Shown here piece by piece: positions 6,922 through 13,914 of a stretch of DNA of 34,154 bases (position 1 is its first letter; each line of letters opens with the position of its first letter). The DNA is from a virus. The notes beneath the pieces are model-generated. The model saw nothing but the letters and a program-made list of their open reading frames with translations. It was not told the DNA's origin and made no database searches. A program made the translations under genes and the position numbers. The DNA is taken from positions 1 to 34,154 of the IMG/VR virus record IMGVR_UViG_3300032046_000115; one strand, given 5' to 3'.

Positions 6922-7617
6922 TCACGCCGCCGGGGTTTTCGCCCGTTGGACCGCCTCGGCTGCGCCCGTGCCACTCTTGATCTGGCTATAGGCCAGGTCC
7001 TTTTTCGCCGCTGCCGCATCCGTCACGAGCGTCTTGTTGGCCAGCAGGGCATCGACGCTGTCCACGATTCCCCGTATCGATGCCTCCTCCGTCGCCTGGT
7101 CCGCCTTCGCCTTGCGGCCGCGCACGATGGCGCCGCCGATGGCCCCGCCGAACGTAGTCACCAGACCGCCGAGCAGCGCCGCGTAGACGTTCCATGGGGC
7201 GGGCAGCGATGCACCGAAGGCGCTGATGCCCTTGCCGTACAGTTCCGCCTCGATCTTCGGGTCGATGCCGCCCGTGGCGACGGCCTGGTCGAGTGCTGTG
7301 CGATACGTGGCCAGCTTCTGGTCGAACAGCGCCTTGATCGGCTTCGCCGCTATCAGCTTCGCCTGGAGCGCAGCGTTCTCCTCTCGCAACCGCGTCATGA
7401 CCTCACCCGTCGCGTTCGGATCGCCGAGCAGTTTCGCATTGGCCGCCAGCAGTGCCTCGATCTGAACGACTTTCACATCCAGGGCCACCGATTGCTGCTC
7501 GATTAGCGAGATCGCCGACTGCAAGGCGGTGACCCGCTGCGTGCCGTCCATCCCACATCCGCCCACCGGCAATACCGCCATCAGGAATACCACCAGCCCA
7601 AACGTCCGCGTCTTCAT
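6922..7617 (-). CDS. Predicted lipoprotein with coiled coil and glycine-rich membrane segment
   Basis: 231 aa; AAGGGG precedes the ATG. The signal has a lipobox, LPVGGC with Cys21. Residues about 28-115 are heptad-rich (LQSAISLIEQQSVALDVKVV, MTRLREENAALQAKLIAAKP). Near residue 150 there is a hydrophobic glycine-rich stretch (AALLGGLVTTFGGAIGGAIV) followed by RGRK, a likely membrane segment. The unusual lipoprotein-plus-transmembrane design suggests an envelope-spanning protein. With its downstream partner it could be a lysis or exclusion module. No family recognised. Confidence 0.6.
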   Translation of the reverse strand: MKTRTFGLVVFLMAVLPVGGCGMDGTQRVTALQSAISLIEQQSVALDVKVVQIEALLAANAKLLGDPNATGEVMTRLREENAALQAKLIAAKPIKALFDQKLATYRTALDQAVATGGIDPKIEAELYGKGISAFGASLPAPWNVYAALLGGLVTTFGGAIGGAIVRGRKAKADQATEEASIRGIVDSVDALLANKTLVTDAAAAKKDLAYSQIKSGTGAAEAVQRAKTPAA

Positions 7618-7636
7618 GTGAGAGCCCCTTCAAAGA

Positions 7637-7667
7637 ATTTACGATTTACGATTTATGAATTACGATT
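7637..7667. repeat. A-type intergenic repeat
   Basis: Three ATTTACGATT-like copies between two minus-strand genes; they overlap the end of the 36-aa ORF. Confidence 0.7.
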
Positions 7668-7763
7668 GTCCATTTCGTCCGTGTCCGTTTTTTTTGCGAA
7701 GAGCGATCCGGATTGCGCCTTTGGGCTGCGCTCCAGCTCCACGATCCTGTCTTGCGCGTCCAT
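7653..7763 (-). CDS. Small hypothetical protein (36 aa)
   Basis: Reads MDAQDRIVELERSPKAQSGS and ends at an A-type repeat (MDNRNS). GGGGAG lies about 8 nt before the ATG at 7763, which is 5 nt after the upstream stop. Too short for family assignment; supported by start context and operon position. Confidence 0.5.
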   Translation of the reverse strand: MDAQDRIVELERSPKAQSGSLFAKKTDTDEMDNRNS

Positions 7764-7768
7764 GCCGT

Positions 7769-8008
7769 CTACTCCCCGCATTTAGAGCCCAGCGACGCGA
7801 ACCCGTGCGCCGGCCCGAGGTCCTCCTTCCGGCCCTCCACGATCGCCTCGACCTGGGCGACGTACGAGTCGTGCTGCTTCGCCGAACGCCGAAGACGCCG
7901 GCAGTCGTCGCACAGGAGGCTCTTGCCCGTCTCCCGGAACGTCTTTCCGCAGCCCGGCCAGTCCCCTATGCCCACGCACACCATCTCACACTTTCGATGC
8001 CGACCCAT
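7769..8008 (-). CDS. Small zinc-binding protein
   Basis: 79 aa; GGAGG lies 9 nt before the ATG. The pattern CxGIGDWPGCGKTFRETGKS then LLCDDCRRLRR looks like a treble-clef or zinc-ribbon module that could bind DNA. The C-terminus is helical (HDSYVAQVEAIVEGRKEDLG). Several phage small proteins share this design, and no specific function can be assigned. Confidence 0.6.
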   Translation of the reverse strand: MGRHRKCEMVCVGIGDWPGCGKTFRETGKSLLCDDCRRLRRSAKQHDSYVAQVEAIVEGRKEDLGPAHGFASLGSKCGE

Positions 8009-8012
8009 GTCG

Positions 8013-8162
8013 TCAATCCTCCATCAGCGATTCCATTTGCTCGGCGAGTTTGTCCACGGCGGCGCATAGGTGCCGCAGCGCCTCGCGCTCCATTAGCCGG
8101 GCCCCGCCGATTTGCATGGCGGAATCCGCTTTCTTCGTCCGTGTCCGTCCAGTCCTGTCCAT
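8013..8162 (-). CDS. Small helical protein, paralogue of the 6291-6539 product
   Basis: 49 aa from the ATG at 8162 (GGAG 8 nt upstream), chosen over a longer frame from 8324 that would overlap the methylase gene. The C-terminal 24 residues align with those of the gene at 6291. Function unknown. Confidence 0.5.
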   Translation of the reverse strand: MDRTGRTRTKKADSAMQIGGARLMEREALRHLCAAVDKLAEQMESLMED

Positions 8163-8182
8163 AGCGTCCACTCCAGGTCCAC

Positions 8183-9358
8183 TTATTGTCCATCGAACAG
8201 CGACATCCGATCGGCGGGCTTCCTGCAATGCGGAGAGAAGAACAGGGCTTCTCGATGCCGATTCCTTTGCCCGCGAGATTCGGCGCCGCCGGCTATATGG
8301 CTGTATCCGCCTACCGCAGACCATCTGTAAACGGTCCAGCCCTCTCGCAACAGGGACTCGTGCTCCTCATAGTACCCGGCCAGGACGATGCGATAGTCCG
8401 GGTCCGCCGCGCGCGTCCTGCACCACTCGCGAACGTCGTGGGCAACCGTCTGCGAATCTACGGCGTACAGGGCTTTATCGCGGTCTGCCACGTCTGAATA
8501 AGGCGGATCGAAAAAGATTCCGCACGGCCTGCCCGGCCTGGTCTGCCAGTTGCCGCCGCAGACCCGGCTCCAGTCGCCGCAAACGACGCGAACGTACCGC
8601 AGGCGCTCGCTCAATCGCCGAAACCATGTGTAGATGTTCAGAGTGTACGGCTCCCGGACATCCTTGCCGCCGCCGTTCCCCAGGTTCGGTATCTGGCCCT
8701 TCGCGTGGACGCCCTTGCCGCCGTCCGCCAGGTGCGGTATCTTGCCCTTCGCGTGGACGCCCTTGCCGCCGTCCGCCAGGTGCGGTATCTTGCCCTTCGC
8801 GTGGACGCCCTTGCCGCCGTCCGCCAGGTGCGGTATCTTGCCCTTCGCGTGGACGCCCACGCCGCCGGTCCCCAGGTGCGGTATCGCGCCGGGGCAGATT
8901 AGGCCGTGCCCGATCCAGCATGAGGCCGCCCAGATGTAGTACCCGGCCAGCTTGGCGTCGAAATAGGAATCGTCGGCGCAGAGCTTTTCGAGCAGCGCCC
9001 CGTTCTGCTCGTTCAAGACCCGCTTACGGCACATCAAGTCCGCATGGTTCACAGGCCAGTCGCACCGCTTGGCGACGGCATCGGGGTCCGTTTGAAGACT
9101 GCGCCACGCGTTGCAGATTTGACCGTCGGAATCGTTCACCGTTTCCACATGCCGGGCCGGGTCCCAATCCGGCCTTGACAGCAGCACCGCGCACGAGCCG
9201 CAGAAAGCCTCGACGTAATGCCCGACGTCGCCAAGTGCCGCCCAAACGATGTCCGCCACGAGACCCTTGCCTCCGAAATACGCTACGGGAACGGAGCTTT
9301 GAGGCCCCGTTCCGTCGTGCTCCTTTCGATCGTCATGCTCGGCATCCTTGAAGTCCAC
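8183..9358 (-). CDS. dam: D12-class DNA adenine N6-methyltransferase
   Basis: 391 aa from a GTG at 9358 with GGAG 8 nt upstream. The frame stays open to 9652, but that part reads through the end of another gene. Motif I is YFGGKG (residues 27-32), followed by VEAFCGSCAVLLSR; the catalytic motif is FFDPPYSDVADRDKALY. It transfers a methyl group from S-adenosylmethionine to adenine N6, protecting phage DNA or altering expression. Between WAASCWIGHGLICP and the LNIYTWFRRLSERLRYVRV segment lies an array of 16-residue repeats (IPHLADGGKGVHAKGK). No restriction enzyme gene is adjacent, so this is an orphan methylase. Confidence 0.88.
   Translation of the reverse strand: MDFKDAEHDDRKEHDGTGPQSSVPVAYFGGKGLVADIVWAALGDVGHYVEAFCGSCAVLLSRPDWDPARHVETVNDSDGQICNAWRSLQTDPDAVAKRCDWPVNHADLMCRKRVLNEQNGALLEKLCADDSYFDAKLAGYYIWAASCWIGHGLICPGAIPHLGTGGVGVHAKGKIPHLADGGKGVHAKGKIPHLADGGKGVHAKGKIPHLADGGKGVHAKGQIPNLGNGGGKDVREPYTLNIYTWFRRLSERLRYVRVVCGDWSRVCGGNWQTRPGRPCGIFFDPPYSDVADRDKALYAVDSQTVAHDVREWCRTRAADPDYRIVLAGYYEEHESLLREGWTVYRWSAVGGYSHIAGGAESRGQRNRHREALFFSPHCRKPADRMSLFDGQ
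8645..8884 (-). repeat. 48-bp tandem repeat inside the methylase gene
   Basis: Four 48-bp units begin at 8884, 8836, 8788 and 8740, with a degenerate fifth at 8692. Units two to four are practically identical and encode 16 residues each, so copy number changes keep the frame. Confidence 0.95.
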
Positions 9359-9572
9359 GTCCGATTCTCCGACACGCCCTGATCCACAATCCCTCGACCC
9401 GACGATCCGCCGGAATCGCCCCAAGCCGGATCGCTTGCCTTCTCTCGGTTCCCGTGAGGTCATGATGGGGCATAGACGCCTTGTCCTGAAGCCATTCCCG
9501 ACGGAGACTGAGCTTGGCCGCGAACGCGTGAAGCTCATCGAGGTCTCCGCCGCGGAGCCAGTGCCCAAATCT
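9333..9572 (-). pseudogene. DUF4031 gene lacking its start
   Basis: A 79-codon open frame reads LDELHAFAAKLSLRREWLQD then MPHHDLTGTERRQAIRLGAI, the hallmark of DUF4031 proteins. These are small phage and bacterial proteins of unknown function. The family's N-terminal 15-20 residues are missing: a TGA lies at 9573-9575, no ATG, GTG or TTG precedes the conserved part, and a B-type repeat lies about 15 bp beyond. It overlaps the methylase start by 26 nt. Probably a decayed gene truncated at the repeat. Confidence 0.6.
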
Positions 9573-9590
9573 TCATGTTCGGCAAATCCG

Positions 9591-10019
9591 TCACTTCGTG
9601 CCTTTCGTGCTCTTCGTGGTTTCAACCTTTTTGATCCAGTCCAGCTCTTCATTCATCGCCCGGATCTTCTGGACCTGCTCGACCGTCATCGGGCCCCGGG
9701 CGTCGTACAGAATGATCCGGGCGATGCCGAACCCCGCCATCAACTCCTGCAACGTTCGGATCGCCTTGGCCCGGCCGGCATCTCCTTTGCCCGCGATGAT
9801 CTGCCGAACATCGACGCCTTGGTCCCGCAAGCCGCTCTCGTACTCGCAGCGGTACGTGAGCTCCCAGACCGCGATATTCTCCGGACCGTACGGCTCGCCG
9901 ACGAGCTGCATCAGCCGGATGCCGTCGTATTCCTCGGGCCGCTCGATGACCTCCGGCAGGCTGACGAGCAATCGACCCGGCTGGCGGCGAGGTCGGGCGT
10001 AACGATTTTTGATGGCCAT
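9591..10019 (-). CDS. Hypothetical phage protein with repeat-encoded C-terminus
   Basis: 142 aa. The core (LPEVIERPEEYDGIRLMQLV, AVWELTYRCEYESGLRDQGV, GFGIARIILYDARGPMTVEQ) reads as a well-formed globular domain. The last residues, ETTKSTKGTK, and the stop come from a B-type repeat, so the original C-terminus may have been replaced. There is no clear ribosome site at the start, where an A-type repeat lies. Family not recognised. Confidence 0.6.
   Translation of the reverse strand: MAIKNRYARPRRQPGRLLVSLPEVIERPEEYDGIRLMQLVGEPYGPENIAVWELTYRCEYESGLRDQGVDVRQIIAGKGDAGRAKAIRTLQELMAGFGIARIILYDARGPMTVEQVQKIRAMNEELDWIKKVETTKSTKGTK
9596..9622. repeat. B-type half-site
   Basis: A single TTCGTGCCTTTCGTGCTCTT-type unit ending CGTGGTTT. 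It encodes the tail of the gene at 9591-10019. Confidence 0.75.
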
Positions 10020-10046
10020 TTGTCATTTGCGATTTACGGTTTTTGA

Positions 10047-10135
10047 AACCACGAAGGACACGAAGCTCACGAAGGAAAACCCAAAATGGCTTTCTCGTTT
10101 TTCCTTTCTTCGTGTCTTTCGTGCTCTTCGTGGTT
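10047..10135. repeat. B-type hairpin element (89 bp)
   Basis: Left arm AACCACGAAGGACACGAAG and right arm CTTTCGTGCTCTTCGTGGTT are inverted copies around a centre containing AAACCCAAAATGG. It lies between two co-directional genes. Four similar elements occur in this window. Confidence 0.85.
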
Positions 10136-10144
10136 CACACATAC

Positions 10145-11245
10145 CTAAACGGTCCCGGCCGCATCGATCAGCTTGTCGAGCTCGGCGTCGATCTGCTCTC
10201 GCATCTGCTCGCGGCGGGCCTGGATGCTCCGCTTATGGTCTGCCGTCCCGGTGATCTCCAATTCATCGAGCCACGTATCGACCCGATGCCGGAGGTCCGC
10301 CAGGCAGGCGTGCCGGCTGGGATAGCTCTCCATGATCACTTTGCCCTGGGCATAATTGCCCATCTGCACTTGATATTCCAGCCGCCGCAGACCGTCCTTA
10401 CTTATGACCATCGCGTTCAGCCGCGCCTGCTTCATGCCCTTGCACTTGATCTCAATCCGCTCGGCGGTCTCCTCTGCGCCCCCGGTCGGGACATCCTCAG
10501 CGAAACTTTCCGGCTTCGTTGCTGCGGGCGATTTGCCCGCGCACGGTTTGCAGAGGTCCGGCTCGGCCCAATCGCAGGCGGCCGGCCCGCATTGCCTCTG
10601 GCCTTCGCAACCTTCGCAGGTCTCGTCGTTCATTCCGCAAACTCGGCAGGTCCGGCCCCGCTTCACATCGTTCGTACTCTTCGTGGTTCCATCCTCCAGT
10701 CCCTGGAGCAGCGGCCGCTGGGCATCCTCGATCCCGGCCTTGGCCAGGTCCGAGAGGTCATCCTGCCAACCGTATTTTTTGACGACGGACCGGAAGTCCT
10801 CGATGTTGTGTTTCCGGATCCGGCAGACGGGGCGGTTCTGATCGTTGAATTTCGGCTGGCCGTCGACGTCCGTGACGATCTGAGCGTGTTCCAACTCATG
10901 GTACATCAGACGTTCGCGATTCGGTTCCTTGAGGCCGATCCAGGCTTCCCGATTGAGGACGACGATGAAATCGTAGCCATCGAGGCTGCGGTCGAGATCG
11001 CTTCGCTTGCGGCATTTGCCGAGCGATAACCGGCCGTCGGCATCGGCCCGGATGCCATCCTGCCAGGCGATCCCGATCCGGGCGGGCTTCAGATCCGCCC
11101 GCTCCACCGCGATGATCCGCTCCATGATCTCATACGGCGCGATAACCTTGCCCGCATTCATTCGTTCGGCCAGTTTGATTTTGACGACTTTTCGCTTCGG
11201 CGGTTTGCCGCCGTCGCTCTTTCTCGGTCTGCCCCGTTTCGCCAT
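10145..11245 (-). CDS. Phage metallopeptidase-like N-terminal domain fused to a zinc-finger/helical C-terminus
   Basis: 366 aa; GGGGAGG precedes the ATG. The N-terminus has an AT-hook-like KRGRPRKSDGGKPPKRK. Residues 116-120 are HELEH (the HExxH type written HELxH), within DFIVVLNREAW and ERLMYHELEHAQIVTD, typical of the putative phage metallopeptidase family; its substrate is unknown. Residues about 185-194 (DGTTKSTNDV) come from a B-type repeat read in frame. Residues 195-240 hold a Cys-rich block (CRVCGMNDETCEGCEGQRQC). The last 110 residues are helical. It may be a fusion of two early proteins. Confidence 0.75.
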   Translation of the reverse strand: MAKRGRPRKSDGGKPPKRKVVKIKLAERMNAGKVIAPYEIMERIIAVERADLKPARIGIAWQDGIRADADGRLSLGKCRKRSDLDRSLDGYDFIVVLNREAWIGLKEPNRERLMYHELEHAQIVTDVDGQPKFNDQNRPVCRIRKHNIEDFRSVVKKYGWQDDLSDLAKAGIEDAQRPLLQGLEDGTTKSTNDVKRGRTCRVCGMNDETCEGCEGQRQCGPAACDWAEPDLCKPCAGKSPAATKPESFAEDVPTGGAEETAERIEIKCKGMKQARLNAMVISKDGLRRLEYQVQMGNYAQGKVIMESYPSRHACLADLRHRVDTWLDELEITGTADHKRSIQARREQMREQIDAELDKLIDAAGTV

Positions 11246-11248
11246 CTG

Positions 11249-11374
11249 TCACCTCCCCGCCCGCACGCCGCAGCGCCGCCAGTCCTCACAGCTCGGGCAG
11301 ACCATTGCCGCCAGACCTGCGCAGACCGCGACCGCGGCCGTCCTTAGCGTGTGAAAAATCTTCCTTGCCATCAT
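11249..11374 (-). CDS. Small membrane or exported peptide (41 aa)
   Basis: Begins MMARKIFHTLRTAAVAVCAG; AAAGGACCC precedes the ATG at 11374. It has a basic start, one hydrophobic stretch ending in MVCPSC, then a short basic tail. The MVCPSC site does not fit a lipobox well. It ends 3 bp before the metallopeptidase gene's start, implying coupled translation. Function unknown. Confidence 0.5.
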   Translation of the reverse strand: MMARKIFHTLRTAAVAVCAGLAAMVCPSCEDWRRCGVRAGR

Positions 11375-11839
11375 GGGTCCTTTCAGAATTGATGATTTGT
11401 GATTTGCGATTGATGATCGTAAAGCTGGCGGGCCGCATCGATGCCTCGCGTGACTGGTCTTCGCCACGCTATACCGTATGCTGCTGATGCGGCACAGCCA
11501 CGGGCCCGGAGTCCATCGCCGCCAGCGAAACTTCAAAACGCGGCGATCAACCGGTCGCCGCGTTCGGAGGAGGGTGATGAAAATATTGATGATTTATGAT
11601 TGATGATCGATGATTGAAATAGACTGGCGGGCCGGATTCCCCACCCGGCTCCAATTTCGATTGAGCGGTTTTTCGCCGCTCGCTCCGCCCCCTCGACCCA
11701 GCGCTCGAAACGCGCCGCCGCCAGCGATGATGCCGGCCCGGCCTTCCGAGGAAGCCGGGCGTGATGAAGGAGGCTTGCAGCTACTCCTTCGGTATGACCA
11801 ATGGATTTTCGCAAGTGACCAGGGGATCAGACCAATTTC
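11375..11839. other. Non-coding attachment-site flank with hairpins and A-type repeats
   Basis: 465 bp with no convincing gene. It contains two A-type repeat patches (11385-11420 and 11585-11620) and three hairpins: 11537-11564, 11662-11681 (GAGCGG/CCGCTC) and 11736-11760 (GCCCGGC paired with GCCGGGC, stem extended by TTCC/GGAA with a bulge). A minus-strand frame (11533-11814) exists but reads through a repeat patch. The region borders the att core, so protein-binding arm sites could lie here. Confidence 0.5.
11537..11564 (-). terminator. Possible intrinsic terminator downstream of the integrase
   Basis: A perfect 10-bp stem, AACGCGGCGA/TCGCCGCGTT with an 8-nt loop. On the minus strand it is followed by a short T run (TTTTGAAGTTT). 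It lies about 280 bp past the integrase stop. Confidence 0.55.
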
Positions 11840-11881
11840 CTCATAATCCCTTGGTTGTAGGTTCGAATCCTACCGGGCCCA
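11840..11881 (+). other. Probable attP core: 3' half of tRNA-Met(CAT)
   Basis: These 42 bases read as a tRNA from the anticodon loop (CTCATAA, anticodon CAT) through the stem half TCCCT, a variable region TGGTT, the T arm GTAGG-TTCGAAT-CCTAC, the acceptor strand CGGGCCC and A73. The 5' half of a tRNA is absent upstream: no matching GGGCCCG acceptor or D arm. Such 3' tRNA segments are the usual identity block of integrases that target tRNA genes. The integrase stop codon (TGA, 11843-11841) lies inside it. Confidence 0.8.
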
Positions 11882-12842
11882 GCGGCAGGTGATTGAACGC
11901 GTTACGGGCATTGTCCATCGACAATCGCTTGTCTACTGCGACGTAGTATTGGTTGGTCGTCTGCATGGATGCGTGCCCGAGGATGGACTGGGCGTGGGGC
12001 ATCGGGACCCGCTGCTCGGCCAAATGCGTGCCGGCATTCTTCCTCAGCGTGTGGAAGGTGCCGGCTTTTATTTTGGCCGCATCGCGAATCCGGTGAAACT
12101 CACGCCAGAAATTGCAGTAGGGATAGTTGCGGATCCGCTCGGGCAGCGGCCAGGGCTGGGCCAGGCGAAGCTCGTACGTCACTCGCTTCAGGAAGGGATA
12201 CAACCAGCCCGCGTGAACCCGCAGCCGCCAGAAAAAATTGACCAGGTCCTCGGACATCGGGACATCCCGATCCGAGCCGCCCTTGGTGCCCCACTGCCAC
12301 CAGCCCGATGCCCGGTCGTCATCGCGGTACTGGATGCGCAGGATTTCGGCGGCCAGATCGATGTCATGGTCCCATCGCAGATTCCAGATCTCGCCTTCCC
12401 GCAGACCGTGTAGGCCGACCAGGAAGAATCCGGTCCACCGCAGCCGCGTCAAGGGGTCCTGGAAACCGGCCCCATCCACCGCATCGAGCATCGCGTGCAG
12501 ATCGCTCGGCGAGTACACCTGCACCAGCCGCCGGTCCGGCTTCATCCGCTTGACCCCGGTGAATGGATTCACCGTTCCGGCATACTCCGGCTGCTCGCCG
12601 AGCCAGCGATAGACCTGGCTGACCGCCGCGCAGTAACTGTGCACCGAAGTCACCGGGTGCCCGTGGGCCTCCCGGCACTTGGCATGATCTCGGAGCCAGA
12701 CCTGGAACTTCGCCGCCCCAGCACCGGGGTACTGGCCGCAGAACGCCATCCATTTCTTCCAGGCGCTGCGGCACTTGTGCTTCGTCGCCCCTTTCACGGG
12801 CGACCACGATTCGAACTCTCGAAACGATTCAGGTAACGTCAT
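11841..12842 (-). CDS. int: Tyrosine recombinase (phage integrase)
   Basis: 333 aa; AAAGGAGG precedes the ATG. The N-terminal 105 residues form a SAM-like core-binding domain (SVHSYCAAVSQVYRWLGEQP). Catalytic residues fit the family: R148 in GLREGEI, K187 in GTKGGSDRD, H264 and R267 in FHTLRKNAG, H290 in LGHASMQTT, and Tyr299 or Tyr300. It would integrate the phage into a host tRNA-Met gene. Its C-terminus (GPVGFEPTTKG) is encoded by the complement of the tRNA segment, so the 3' end is part of the att site. Being next to att fits a classic int-attP arrangement. Confidence 0.93.
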   Translation of the reverse strand: MTLPESFREFESWSPVKGATKHKCRSAWKKWMAFCGQYPGAGAAKFQVWLRDHAKCREAHGHPVTSVHSYCAAVSQVYRWLGEQPEYAGTVNPFTGVKRMKPDRRLVQVYSPSDLHAMLDAVDGAGFQDPLTRLRWTGFFLVGLHGLREGEIWNLRWDHDIDLAAEILRIQYRDDDRASGWWQWGTKGGSDRDVPMSEDLVNFFWRLRVHAGWLYPFLKRVTYELRLAQPWPLPERIRNYPYCNFWREFHRIRDAAKIKAGTFHTLRKNAGTHLAEQRVPMPHAQSILGHASMQTTNQYYVAVDKRLSMDNARNAFNHLPLGPVGFEPTTKGL

Positions 12843-12940
12843 AGAGGTCCTCCTTTCATCGAGAGCAGCTGCAAGCCATCTCGCAGACTACCCCGGAGTC
12901 CCCGTCAACGCTACCGTTGAGTTACAGAGATATGAACTTG

Positions 12941-13042
12941 TCAAAGATCATCCTTGATCCTATCGCCGACCGGCGAACCGGGGGGCCGCGCCTTTGGCGC
13001 CATGGCCGCCATACCGTTCATTCGCTCGATCTGCAAAGTCAT
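12941..13042 (-). CDS. Possible small protein upstream of the integrase (33 aa)
   Basis: Reads MTLQIERMNGMAAMAPKARP and ends DRIKDDL. GGCGAG lies close before the ATG at 13042. It lies in the otherwise unassigned 224-bp gap before the integrase. Supported only by its start context and codon choice. Confidence 0.35.
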   Translation of the reverse strand: MTLQIERMNGMAAMAPKARPPGSPVGDRIKDDL

Positions 13043-13066
13043 CACTCGCCGGGTGGCGAGATCATT

Positions 13067-13450
13067 TCACGTGTACCCAGCTTTGTTTGTCCCTTCGCGG
13101 CCTTCGTGCTCTTCGTGGTTCGATTTCGGATCTACAGTCACTTCGCATTTGCCCTCGCCCGCCTCCATGATGACGACCTGATTGCCCGCAGCCTCCTCCC
13201 GCTCGATCAGGGCCTTCAGGACCGCCTGGTCGCGGTCTGCCGCCACCTGCTGCCGGAATCGCCGGATCGCCGTCCGCTCCGTCATCCACGCCGGCAACTG
13301 CACGATCCCGCCCCGGCCAATCACCATCCGCCGCTCGTACCCGTGGCTCGTCATCATGATCAGCAACGAGTGCCCGCCGGTCCGCTCGTACTGGCCCTTC
13401 AACGCCTGCTCCAGGGCCTCGATCGCGTCGAAAACTTCCGTGTTGACCAT
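13067..13450 (-). CDS. Hypothetical early protein with repeat-encoded tail
   Basis: 127 aa; GGAG lies 5 nt before the ATG. Residues 1-108 form a compact domain (FDAIEALEQALKGQYERTGG, MTSHGYERRMVIGRGGIVQL, AIRRFRQQVAADRDQAVLKA). The C-terminal NHEEHEGREGTNKAGYT comes from a B-type repeat. Family not recognised. Confidence 0.65.
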   Translation of the reverse strand: MVNTEVFDAIEALEQALKGQYERTGGHSLLIMMTSHGYERRMVIGRGGIVQLPAWMTERTAIRRFRQQVAADRDQAVLKALIEREEAAGNQVVIMEAGEGKCEVTVDPKSNHEEHEGREGTNKAGYT

Positions 13451-13464
13451 GACGGCTCCGCCTT

Positions 13465-13498
13465 GGATTTACCATTTACGAGTTACGATTTACGATTG
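13465..13498. repeat. A-type intergenic repeat
   Basis: Several ATTTACGATT-like copies between the acidic protein gene and the gene at 13067. Confidence 0.7.
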
Positions 13499-13504
13499 AC
13501 CGCA

Positions 13505-13702
13505 TCACGGCCACTCATCCTCATCCTCATCCTCATCGATCTCGTCATCATCCTCATCCCCGTTCTCAACATAGTCCTCGTCCACATCGTCATGATGATC
13601 TTGTTTCCATCCCGGATCTGGGTCGTCGAAGTCCAGGTCTACCGCCGATCCCTCGGCATCCTTGAGGATAGGCTCGATTATGACTTCTGCCAGGGACTTC
13701 AT
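13505..13702 (-). CDS. Strongly acidic small protein
   Basis: 65 aa. Residues 1-30 begin MKSLAEVIIEPILKDAEGSA; the rest is almost entirely Asp/Glu, from tandem GAT-GAG codons. The ATG overlaps the upstream stop (ATGA). The charge pattern is compatible with a DNA mimic or a binder of basic proteins, but no family can be assigned and it could be a low-complexity tail only. Confidence 0.6.
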   Translation of the reverse strand: MKSLAEVIIEPILKDAEGSAVDLDFDDPDPGWKQDHHDDVDEDYVENGDEDDDEIDEDEDEDEWP

Positions 13703-13914
13703 CGGGTCGCCCCCCTCTGAGTCGCGGCCGGCCGCCTGTATCGAACCTCGATACCCAGCCTCCGGAGTTCCTTCTGCGCGTTGGCCGCCCGCTCGAAGTT
13801 GCCGCGCTTGCGGGCCAGCTCAAGAACGCAGAACCACGCTACCGGGCTTTCATTGTAGTCAATTTCAACCGGCCGGTCACCGTCATCGATCTTCGATCCA
13901 TCCCTTCGTGCCAT
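13699..13914 (-). CDS. Small hypothetical protein
   Basis: 71 aa; GAGG lies 6 nt before the ATG. The middle part, SPVAWFCVLELARKRGNFER and AANAQKELRRLGIEVRY, is a helical module common in small proteins next to phage early genes. It is coupled to the acidic protein gene by a 4-nt overlap. Function unknown. Confidence 0.65.
   Translation of the reverse strand: MARRDGSKIDDGDRPVEIDYNESPVAWFCVLELARKRGNFERAANAQKELRRLGIEVRYRRPAATQRGATR

Noticed and set aside
8645-8884. CRISPR-like array
   Set aside because: Units are contiguous 48-bp copies without spacers and lie in frame in a protein gene.
8050-9351. 433-codon plus-strand open frame
   Set aside because: Shadow of the methylase gene on the other strand. 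Its Arg/Pro/Ser-rich composition with repeats mirrors the 48-bp array.
11533-11814. 93-codon minus-strand frame near the att site
   Set aside because: Reads through an A-type repeat and three hairpins, with no ribosome site and no protein-like core.
11804-11881. Complete functional tRNA gene
   Set aside because: Only the half from the anticodon loop onward fits. The 5' acceptor strand, D arm and 5' anticodon stem are absent.
12916-12944. Integrase promoter with TTGACA at 12944-12939 on the minus strand
   Set aside because: No acceptable -10 hexamer at 15-19 bp spacing, so I do not list it as a feature.
12883-12945. tRNA-like sequence on the minus strand (TAACTCAACGGTAG resembling a D arm)
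   Set aside because: The D stem has a mismatch, no anticodon stem forms, and there is no T arm or matching acceptor strand.
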